From: an uncultured Treponema sp.
GTDB taxonomy: Bacteria > Spirochaetota > Spirochaetia > Treponematales > Treponemataceae
NCBI GenBank assembly: GCA_938045195.1
Contig: CALINC010000029.1
Span: 1 to 14,426 of the forward strand
Reading direction: 5' to 3'
DNA: 14,426 nucleotides
Shown: positions 1-5,790 of the stretch, piece by piece
Layout of the letters: the number at the start of each line of letters is the position of its first letter
Numbering within the stretch: the stretch's first letter is position 1
Made by a program: the position numbers and the translations under genes
The notes under the pieces: generated by a model
Told to the model about the DNA's origin: nothing
The model's database searches: none
What the model saw: the letters and a program-made list of their open reading frames with translations, nothing else

Positions 1-34
1 GGTAGTTTTTTCATTTTGAATGACGGTAATCTCA

Positions 35-793
35 TCATTCTTGTACATGAGGTAAAGTATCGGTTTTTACTTCATTAATCTCTTTTCTCCTTTTTAGATG
101 TTTGATAAGTTCAATTATTCCAATACTGCTGCCTAAAATTATATAAGTAAGCGTTAAAATAGTAAAAAAAGGTTTAGTTAAACATCTTTCAAAACATATA
201 AGACCATTATGCAGGGAATGCATAATCATTGGCGTCCAAATAGTTTTTGTTTTTTCATAACAGTATGCAAAAGCCATACCAGTTATACTTATTATCATAA
301 CAGCATTAAGATCATATCCATACACACTAATATGAAAAAGACCGAATATTACACTTGAAATAATATTAGCTATAAGGGCATCCGAGTATTTATACTTTAA
401 ATTATTATACATATAGTATCTGCAAAGCATTTCTTCCGCTACAGGTGCAAATATCATTCCTCCAATAAGAACATAGTTCCATAACTCCGGGTTTTTAAAA
501 ACATCGTAATATGATATTTTCCCCATGTTTTCTTTAAAAAAATTAAAAGAATATTTTATATCAGGAATAAGTGTATTAAACTGATAATAAATTGCACTTA
601 TTGCAAAAACAATCAAAGTATATTTTAAAATTAAAAGAAAATTAGGATTTTTAAATTTAAAATATTCTTTAACATTAATACGGTTTATTTTAAAACAAAA
701 AACAACCCAATACAAATCTACAATAACTATTATTCCATACAAATATCTTTTTTTTAAATCCGGTATAGACATATCAGGATTTAATATTTGCAC
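35..793 (-). CDS. CPBP-family intramembrane metalloprotease (CAAX-protease-like), N-terminus probably frameshifted off
   Basis: A multipass membrane protein of the CPBP (Abi / Rce1-like) family, glutamate proteases of the inner membrane. Counting from the GTG at 793, the three family motifs are intact: EExxxR (E120, E121, R125), FxxxH (F150 to H154) and HxxxN (H192 to N196), each in a hydrophobic segment. At least five membrane segments are visible. The GTG at 793 (or an ATG at 772) is only the first available start in this frame. A better start, ATG at 873 with GGGGGT upstream, lies one base out of frame, and the joined product would gain an N-terminal hydrophobic segment. The substrate is unknown; family members process prenylated proteins, pheromones or bacteriocins, or give bacteriocin self-immunity. 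The gene stands alone, with no partner in view. The family call is firm; the functional state of this copy is uncertain. Confidence 0.85.
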   Translation of the reverse strand: MQILNPDMSIPDLKKRYLYGIIVIVDLYWVVFCFKINRINVKEYFKFKNPNFLLILKYTLIVFAISAIYYQFNTLIPDIKYSFNFFKENMGKISYYDVFKNPELWNYVLIGGMIFAPVAEEMLCRYYMYNNLKYKYSDALIANIISSVIFGLFHISVYGYDLNAVMIISITGMAFAYCYEKTKTIWTPMIMHSLHNGLICFERCLTKPFFTILTLTYIILGSSIGIIELIKHLKRRKEINEVKTDTLPHVQE

Positions 794-873
794 AAGTTTC
801 CAAAGTATTAAAAATAAGAGAATACCTGAGAGCCACCAAAAATGTAAAAAAGCTTTTTTATATTGTTATTCAT
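794..873 (-). pseudogene. Displaced N-terminal end of the CPBP protease gene
   Basis: On the minus strand an ATG at 873-871 is preceded by AACCGGGGGT and opens MNNNIKK, but its frame stops within 22 codons. The protease frame itself is open back to about 866 and reads KAFLHFWWLSGILLF, then LILWKLVQ, joined directly to the annotated protein. Adding one A to the run of six A at about 854-859 (read on the minus strand) fuses the two as MNNNIKKAFLHFWWLSG, giving a typical N-terminal membrane anchor and a protein of about 279 residues. This is a frameshift by mutation, slippage or sequencing error. Confidence 0.6.
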
Positions 874-910
874 ATAAAATACCCCCGGTTAATTTAAAAT
901 ATCGTTACCA

Positions 911-1015
911 TTACCCCGTTACAGTAACCATAATTATAACCTCAGCCCCGAGTATTGCATCACTAAGCCCATGCAAAGGATTTCCTACTAAACTCATATC
1001 CCTGTCTATCGACAT
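911..1015 (-). pseudogene. Orphan 34-codon frame, possible C-terminal gene remnant
   Basis: A small frame with protein-like composition. It begins MSIDRDMSLVGNPLHGLSD and continues with a hydrophobic end containing GAEVIIMVTVTG. It is open a few codons upstream (ENDKF) to a stop near 1045, and no clear ribosome binding site precedes the ATG. The GAEVIIMVTVTG end faintly recalls the C-terminal part of HPr-type phosphocarrier proteins, but I would not name it on that. It sits between two other broken genes, so a decayed remnant is the simplest reading. Confidence 0.25.
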
Positions 1016-1064
1016 AAATTTATCATTCTCACCTTGAAATAGTCAAGTGCCTAAATATTTAAAC

Positions 1065-1211
1065 ACCGCCTTTGTGAAATCCGATTCGGATGAACTGACT
1101 ATTTTACTGCAATTTCTTGAATCGTTGATTGTCCTCTAAGTACTCAAGTGCAGCTTTCGCCTTGAAATCCTTGCTAAATGACTGTCGTTTTTTTTCCATT
1201 GTATAAACCAT
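1065..1211 (-). pseudogene. IS3-family transposase orfA, 5' fragment with frameshift and stop
   Basis: Read on the minus strand from ATG 1211 or 1199, the frame gives MEKKRQSFSKDFKAKAALEY, the typical start of IS3-family OrfA (helix-turn-helix; compare K-R-x-F-x-x-x-F-K-A-K-x-A-L-E). It stops at 1104-1106. A neighbouring frame continues the same protein as TIQEIAVK, then a TAG at 1099-1101, then SVHPNRISQ, again classic OrfA. So the fragment carries one frameshift and one nonsense change and ends soon after; orfB is absent. The sequence TGTAAACAACC just upstream (1237 downwards) could be the old left end of the element. Inactive debris. Confidence 0.75.
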
Positions 1212-1244
1212 TTTGTTTCCTTTATCGGTTGTTTACACCTTAAT

Positions 1245-1258
1245 CCCCCCCCCCCCCC
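1245..1258. repeat. Homopolymer run of 14 C (G on minus strand)
   Basis: An uninterrupted run of 14 C in an otherwise AT-rich intergenic stretch, 35 nt before the -35 box of the TetR-type gene and just outside the apparent left end of the IS remnant. Runs of this length change length readily during replication. In T. pallidum, poly-G tracts upstream of tpr promoters are known to modulate transcription by length. The exact count may be unreliable in the assembly. Confidence 0.9.
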
Positions 1259-1293
1259 ATTTTTCTATGTTGTTTTGCAGGCTCAGTTTAGTA

Positions 1294-1322
1294 TTGACAT
1301 AAAAAAAATAATATCATAGTAT
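1294..1322 (+). promoter_or_regulatory. Sigma-70-type promoter for the TetR-type regulator
   Basis: A perfect TTGACA at 1294-1299, a 17-nt A-rich spacer and TAGTAT at 1317-1322 (4 of 6 consensus bases). The predicted start near 1329 is about 25 nt before the ATG at 1355. Confidence 0.6.
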
Positions 1323-1338
1323 TTAATAATCATATTAT
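1308..1338. promoter_or_regulatory. Inverted repeat over the -10 box, candidate TetR operator
   Basis: ATAATAT at 1308-1314 and ATATTAT at 1332-1338 are exact inverted copies with a 17-nt centre. They flank the -10 box and likely start site, so binding would block RNA polymerase. TetR-family proteins usually repress their own promoter through such repeats, so autoregulation is inferred. All-A/T arms arise easily by chance here. Confidence 0.4.
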
Positions 1339-1354
1339 GGAATAAACAGCTGAG

Positions 1355-1993
1355 ATGAAAAATAAAATTTTAACGGAGAATCCTAAACCGAATACAAAAG
1401 AAAAAATCCTTTTTGCAGCAAAAACGGAATTCTTACAAAAAGGTTTTATGGGTACTAATGTACGTTCTATTGCTAAAAAAGCCGGCGTTACTACCGGTGC
1501 AATTTATAATCAATTTAAAAGTAAGAATGATGTATTTAAAGCAATCATAGAAACTGTCTTTGCGGATTTTTTAAAATTAATGCATCACAATCCCGATATG
1601 AACTACAACACATATAATATGAAAGATTCCGATCTTTCAATTATCACAGATATTTCCCGCCGCCGTTTTTTACAAATTTTAGACTTCTTCTATGTACACT
1701 GGGAAGAAATGAAGCTGCTCTTATGTTGCGCACACGGCAGTTCTTATGAACGTATTGGCGATAAAGTTATAGAACTTGTAGAATCCGAAACGATTATATG
1801 GCTTAAACGTGATAATATAGCAATTTCAAAACGCACAAAATTTTTTATTCATGTTATGATTTCGTCACAGTTTTCAAATTTAAAAGAAATTTTTGATCAT
1901 AATTTAACCAAAACCGAAGCGGAACAGTATTTATTGGATATGAATCAATATCATTGTGCCGGTTGGAAACAATATTGGATTACAAGAGAGTAA
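1355..1993 (+). CDS. TetR/AcrR-family transcriptional regulator
   Basis: A 212-residue one-component regulator, the usual TetR length. The N-terminal DNA-binding domain (about residues 13-60) shows the family pattern: helix 1 with ILFAAKTEFLQKGF, then TNVRSIAKKAGVTTGAIYN as the helix-turn-helix and FKSKNDVFKAII closing it. The remaining 150 residues are the variable ligand and dimer domain, with nothing that identifies the ligand. The start ATG is preceded only by a weak GCTGAG. A promoter with an inverted repeat lies just upstream, so self-repression is likely. The nearest same-strand target is the ABC exporter cluster 2 kb further on, but the oppositely oriented phosphofructokinase gene lies between, so the link is speculative. 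Confidence 0.92.
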   Translation: MKNKILTENPKPNTKEKILFAAKTEFLQKGFMGTNVRSIAKKAGVTTGAIYNQFKSKNDVFKAIIETVFADFLKLMHHNPDMNYNTYNMKDSDLSIITDISRRRFLQILDFFYVHWEEMKLLLCCAHGSSYERIGDKVIELVESETIIWLKRDNIAISKRTKFFIHVMISSQFSNLKEIFDHNLTKTEAEQYLLDMNQYHCAGWKQYWITRE

Positions 1994-2018
1994 ACTTTTT
2001 AAGTGTAAACTGAATTTA

Positions 2019-2044
2019 TGTCCCAAAGGCAAACCCTTGGGACA
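2019..2044. terminator. Hairpin between convergent tetR-like and pfk genes
   Basis: TGTCCCAA at 2019-2026 pairs with TTGGGACA at 2037-2044, extended by a GG/CC inner pair around a CAAA loop. It sits in the 56-nt gap between two convergent stop codons, where a shared terminator is expected. No good U-run follows on either strand, so efficiency is uncertain. Confidence 0.55.
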
Positions 2045-2049
2045 CAATA

Positions 2050-3366
2050 TTAAACCATTGTCGTGGGCTGTCCCGTTGCATCAAGAGCATCCCGCCAAAG
2101 CGAACCCTCAGGATTTACATGATTTCGTTGAATAACGGTTTCTTCAATAGGCAGATGAACAAATTTATTGTGTACAAGCCCGATGAGGGTTCTTGTCTTT
2201 CCTGCCATTGCAGCATGCACGGCATGATTTCCCAAACGCTCACAATAAATAGAATCAATAGGAACAGCCGCTGCAGAACGTATCTGATAACTCGGGTCTA
2301 TATATTTTAAATTTATGTGCATATTTATTTTTGTAAAATATTCGGCTATTTCTTTTTTTAGAAATGCCCCTATATCTGCAAGTTTTTTATTTCCGGATGC
2401 ATCGGTCTCATCTTCAACCTGCATCAAATTTTGACCGGCACCCTCTGCGGCAACAATTAAAGCAAACCCGTTTTCTTTTAGCTTATTTTCAAGGTGTTTT
2501 AAAAAACCGTTTTCTCCGTGCAGTGCAAACGGAACTTCCGGAATAAGCACAAAATGGGCTTCATGACTTGCAATCGCCGTATGCGTTGCAATAAAGCCAG
2601 ACTCTCTTCCCATCAGTTTTACAAGACCGATACCGTTTATTTGCGAACTTGCTTCCATATTGGCTGCTGCAACCGATTCTGTCGCTTTTGCAATTGCAGT
2701 ATCAAACCCGAAAGATTTTTGAATAAATGAAAGATCATTATCTATTGTTTTGGGAATTCCAATAACGGAAATCTTTAATTTACGGCGTTCTATTTCGCGG
2801 GAAACTTCGAGGGCACCCTTTTGTGTTCCGTCTCCGCCTATTAAAAAAACCATATTGATATTCATTTGTTCAATTCCATCCACTATTTCCGTAACCCTAT
2901 TGCCGCCGCCTCTTGAGGTTCCCAAAAAAGAGCCTCCTGTTTTATGAATACCGTTTACTATATCGGGATTAAGCGGAATAGGAGAAAAGCCGTATTCCGA
3001 AATAAAACCTTTATAACCGAACTTTATTCCGCTTATTCTACGGACACCGTATCTTGTCCATAAACACCGTACAACAGCCCTTATAACATCGTTTATTCCG
3101 GGACAAATACCGCCGCAGCTTGCTATCGCCGCATGGACATAATTCGGACTGAAATATATTTTTTGACGCGGTCCCGCTTTTTCTATTATATCAGAATTTG
3201 TCAACGGCTCATGAGTTTCACCCATAGACGCGTCAATTCTGTAACGGACAAATTCCGTATCTTCAACATAATTGGCAATAGCGTCACCGTGATTTTTCGA
3301 TAAAAGAATAGGCGACTGAATTTTACATTCACCCAAAGATGAAATTAAAAAATTAGGTTTATACAT
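2050..3366 (-). CDS. 6-phosphofructokinase, clade X (GGDGT / PKTIDND) type
   Basis: Phosphorylates fructose 6-phosphate to fructose 1,6-bisphosphate in glycolysis; cytosolic. With the ATG at 3366 (GGAGG six bases before it) the protein has 438 residues; an upstream TTG would add six but lies before this Shine-Dalgarno. Visible motifs: GGICPGIN 85-92, GGDGT 177-181, PKTIDND 205-211 and MGRESGF 252-258. The glycine in GGDGT corresponds to E. coli G104 (ATP-type). The lysine in PKTIDND corresponds to position 124, which is glycine in E. coli and lysine in PPi enzymes. This mixed pair is typical of the X clade, which includes the ATP-dependent trypanosome enzyme, and the roughly 70-residue N-terminal extension also fits. 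ATP is therefore the likelier donor, though many databases call such spirochete proteins PPi-dependent. The leader holds a hairpin-rich repeat. Confidence 0.93.
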   Translation of the reverse strand: MYKPNFLISSLGECKIQSPILLSKNHGDAIANYVEDTEFVRYRIDASMGETHEPLTNSDIIEKAGPRQKIYFSPNYVHAAIASCGGICPGINDVIRAVVRCLWTRYGVRRISGIKFGYKGFISEYGFSPIPLNPDIVNGIHKTGGSFLGTSRGGGNRVTEIVDGIEQMNINMVFLIGGDGTQKGALEVSREIERRKLKISVIGIPKTIDNDLSFIQKSFGFDTAIAKATESVAAANMEASSQINGIGLVKLMGRESGFIATHTAIASHEAHFVLIPEVPFALHGENGFLKHLENKLKENGFALIVAAEGAGQNLMQVEDETDASGNKKLADIGAFLKKEIAEYFTKINMHINLKYIDPSYQIRSAAAVPIDSIYCERLGNHAVHAAMAGKTRTLIGLVHNKFVHLPIEETVIQRNHVNPEGSLWRDALDATGQPTTMV

Positions 3367-3380
3367 AAAAAGCCTCCATA

Positions 3381-3623
3381 ACAATAAAACGACGTTTGCC
3401 GAAAGGCAAACTCGCAGCGTTTTTAGACAATGCTACCTGCATTGTCTAAAATAAGCCCTCTTACAAAATAAGTAAGCGGAAGAAACCTCAGTTTCTGAGC
3501 ATTGCTTATTTTCCGCAGTTTCGCAACGAAGTGAGAAACTGCATACAATAAAACGACGTTTGCCGAAAGGCAAACTCGCAGCATTTTTAGACAATGCTAC
3601 CTGCATTGTCTAAAATAAGCCTC
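3381..3623 (-). repeat. Hairpin-rich repeat element in the pfk leader (one full plus one partial unit)
   Basis: Two 77-nt copies differing at one base lie at 3381-3457 and 3545-3621 (period 164). Each contains two perfect hairpins: GTTTGCC/GGCAAAC (3394-3411) and a 10-bp stem TAGACAATGC/GCATTGTCTA (3424-3448). Between the copies are GCAGTTTC/GAAACTGC (3515-3542), CTCAG/CTGAG (3487-3499) and AAAATAAG/CTTATTTT. Read in the pfk direction, the order of hairpins and the 3' AGAGGG match the units at 11107-11546, although much primary sequence differs. The element ends about 10 nt before the pfk Shine-Dalgarno and would be transcribed as its 5' leader. It has no coding content. Confidence 0.8.
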
Positions 3624-3688
3624 TGTCACTTCCTTACACTATTATAGCATAATTTCTATAGTTTTATAAGAGGTCTTAAACAAATTAC

Positions 3689-3717
3689 TTGACACTTTTT
3701 TTATTTTATGATAGGCT
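3689..3717 (+). promoter_or_regulatory. Possible promoter for the ABC exporter operon
   Basis: TTGACA at 3689-3694, a 17-nt T-rich spacer and a weak TAGGCT at 3712-3717. It is the only perfect -35 box between the repeat element and the first ABC gene and would give a leader of nearly 300 nt. The poor -10 box keeps this tentative. Confidence 0.35.
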
Positions 3718-3735
3718 TATAAACATATTATCGGT

Positions 3736-4000
3736 AACCTTCTAAAAACTGAAATTTTTAAAAGGTTCTCCAACATTTTTACAAAAAAGCGGTTTAAAAC
3801 GAAAATCGTTTTTAAGCCTAAAGAGAGGAAATAAAAATGAATATCTAATCAATCGTATGATTAAAAACTACAAATGAATTAAAGAAATACGCTTTATTCT
3901 AAATTTGTTTCTCCGTAAAGTGATTCGGCTTATTTCAGTCAGTATGGGGTTGTTTTTTACATATATAAATTTGTACGAAAGTACTTATTTTATTGATTAG
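3736..4000 (+). other. Long leader of the ABC operon: two hairpins, a three-codon ORF and a broken small frame
   Basis: Hairpins form between AACCTT 3736-3741 and AAGGTT 3762-3767, and between 3791-3801 and 3807-3818 (GGTTTAAAACG with CGTTTTTAAGCC, one bulge). Then GAGAGGA precedes ATG AAT ATC TAA at 3837-3848, a complete three-codon ORF with a good ribosome binding site. From ATG 3857 a second frame reads MIKNYK, TGA, then IKEIRFILNLFLRKVIRLIS and on to TAG at 3998-4000. That last stop overlaps the TAGGAG Shine-Dalgarno of the first ABC gene. This may be a leader-peptide control region or the wreck of a small hydrophobic-protein gene; I cannot decide. Confidence 0.35.
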
Positions 4001-4011
4001 GAGTTTATTTT

Positions 4012-5790
4012 ATGATACGGAATCTTTTTAGGTGTTTCCGCACTGTTTTTAAATTTGCAGCATATCCTGCAACTATTCTAAGCTTAATTTCAATAATAAA
4101 CGGTTTTACACTGCCGTTGAGTGTAATTTTTATGCAGCGGCTGCTCGATTCGTTTATTTCATTTTTGCAAGATAATGCTTCAATTTCAACGATACTTTTT
4201 AATGCCGGAGTTTTGGCAGTAATTATCTTATTTATGAATCATGTCAGTTTTATCAGCAATACGGTTTTTATTTCGCTCGAAAAAATTCTTACGGAAAATT
4301 TATCATGCGCTATTTTAAATAAAACGCTCAAAATAAAATTTTCCTGCTTTGAAGATGAAGCATTCCATGATGCGTTAAAAAAAATTAAAAACAAGCCTGC
4401 TGCAAAAATAATTGCCTTGTTTAGATCATGCAGGGCATTACTAACCGATTGTATAAAACTGTCAGGAATGGTTTTTATTTTTCTAAAAGTGTCGCTATGG
4501 CTTGCTGTCGGTTTTTTTGCATTTTTAATTTTAGATTTTCTCAATGAAATTATTGCAACAAAAAAAGTGCAAGAAATTTATGCAAGCCAAGTCTCGGATG
4601 AACGGACTTTGGAAGATTTAAGTCATCTGCTTTCCGATAAACACGCTTTGGTGGAATTGAAAATATTTTCCGCCGTTCCATTTATTGCACAGAAATTTAA
4701 AGCACAATACAAAATACTTTTAAAAGAAAGAATTTCAGTAACGCTTCAAGCATATAAGTTTAATATAGCCGGTATGCTGTTAACTCTTGTATGGTCATTC
4801 TTTTTACTGTATATCTTAATTGTAGAAATTACAAAGGGAAATATTCAGGTTGGAATTTTTGCGGGGCTTATAGTTTCGCTTACCGAGATTCTTAGTCTTA
4901 CCTTTAATATATCGGAACTTTTTTGGTCATTGAACGACAAAAATATCAGTATTGATTTTTTATACAAATTTATGCAGCTTCCCGATGATATTCATTTTCG
5001 GAAAATACAATTGCCAAGAGGAGAAAATAGTATGAATACAAACACACTAGGAATTCAAATTAAATTTGAAAATGTTTCTTTTACATATCCAAAAACGGAA
5101 ATACAAATATTACACGATATTTCATTTACGATAGAAGCAGGAAGTCATATTGCTTTAGTCGGAAAAAACGGCAGCGGAAAAACTACGCTCATTAAATTGA
5201 TTGCAGGTTTATATCAACCGTCTTCAGGTAATATTTACATCGGCGGAAAAAATATCAATGAACTTTCACAAGCTGAGATTCATAAAGCAGTCAGTATTGT
5301 GTTTCAGGATTATGCAAATTATCAAATGTCCTTGCGGGAAAATATTGCACTTGGAGCCTTGGAGCATTTACACGATGATGAACATTTAAAAAAAGCACTT
5401 TCATTTGTTTCAAGCGATGCATGTTTTGATAACTTGGATTTAAAGCTAGGAAAGCTGGATAAAGACGGTGTTGATTTTTCAGGCGGACAATGGCAAAAAG
5501 TCGCAATTGCCCGCGCCTGTGCCGCAGATAGTCAGTTTATTATTTTTGATGAACCGACAGCTTCTCTTGATCCCTCCGCAGAACGGGAAATGTATTTTAA
5601 TTTGGAAAAAATAATAAACAACCGAGGCTGTATCTTTATTTCACATCGGCTTGCAAGTGCAAAAATGGCAGATGAAATATTTGTACTCGACAAAGGCAAA
5701 ATTATTGAAATGGGTACACACTCGGAATTGATGAAGAAGAAAAATTTGTACTTTGAAATGTATGAGTCGCAGGCGGGTTGGTATGTGTAA
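4012..5790 (+). CDS. ABC exporter half-transporter 1 (TMD-NBD)
   Basis: An inner-membrane ABC half-transporter of 592 residues, the normal length. The TMD (about 1-335) has hydrophobic stretches near 14-44, 57-89, 148-178, 250-275 and 278-303. The NBD carries Walker A GKNGSGKT 384-391, Q-loop Q432, signature FSGGQ 489-493, Walker B with catalytic E514 (FIIFDE) and switch H545, all intact. The start ATG follows TAGGAG by eight bases. Its 3' end overlaps gene 2 by 8 nt (ATGTGTAA), so translation is coupled and a heterodimer with gene 2 is expected. The substrate is unknown; peptide or drug export fits the class. Oddity: at codon 341, exactly at the domain junction, an internal GAGGAG plus in-frame ATG could start a free 252-residue NBD. 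Confidence 0.93.
   Translation: MIRNLFRCFRTVFKFAAYPATILSLISIINGFTLPLSVIFMQRLLDSFISFLQDNASISTILFNAGVLAVIILFMNHVSFISNTVFISLEKILTENLSCAILNKTLKIKFSCFEDEAFHDALKKIKNKPAAKIIALFRSCRALLTDCIKLSGMVFIFLKVSLWLAVGFFAFLILDFLNEIIATKKVQEIYASQVSDERTLEDLSHLLSDKHALVELKIFSAVPFIAQKFKAQYKILLKERISVTLQAYKFNIAGMLLTLVWSFFLLYILIVEITKGNIQVGIFAGLIVSLTEILSLTFNISELFWSLNDKNISIDFLYKFMQLPDDIHFRKIQLPRGENSMNTNTLGIQIKFENVSFTYPKTEIQILHDISFTIEAGSHIALVGKNGSGKTTLIKLIAGLYQPSSGNIYIGGKNINELSQAEIHKAVSIVFQDYANYQMSLRENIALGALEHLHDDEHLKKALSFVSSDACFDNLDLKLGKLDKDGVDFSGGQWQKVAIARACAADSQFIIFDEPTASLDPSAEREMYFNLEKIINNRGCIFISHRLASAKMADEIFVLDKGKIIEMGTHSELMKKKNLYFEMYESQAGWYV
5018..5034 (+). promoter_or_regulatory. Internal ribosome binding site and ATG at the TMD/NBD junction of ABC 1
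   Basis: GAGGAG at 5018-5023 followed by eight bases and ATG at 5032-5034, in frame (codon 341), just before the first NBD strand (IKFENVSFTYP). The product would be a complete 252-residue ATP-binding subunit. The site aligns almost base for base with the stop/Shine-Dalgarno/ATG joining genes 3 and 4 (8614-8632). That suggests a fusion of once-separate TMD and NBD genes that kept the NBD start, or selection for dual products. Confidence 0.5.

Noticed and set aside
2119..2947. Several 60-70 codon plus-strand frames within the phosphofructokinase gene
   Set aside because: They are antisense shadows of a well-conserved enzyme, with no ribosome binding sites or recognisable domains.
3381..3623. 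CRISPR array
   Set aside because: Only two copies, 77 nt long and 87 nt apart, made of several palindromes, with no repeat-spacer regularity and no cas genes.
5753..5782. TTG start for ABC 2 at 5753
   Set aside because: It would overlap gene 1 by 38 nt with no ribosome binding site. The ATG at 5783 overlaps the stop in the common ATGTGTAA manner and starts where homology to gene 4 begins.
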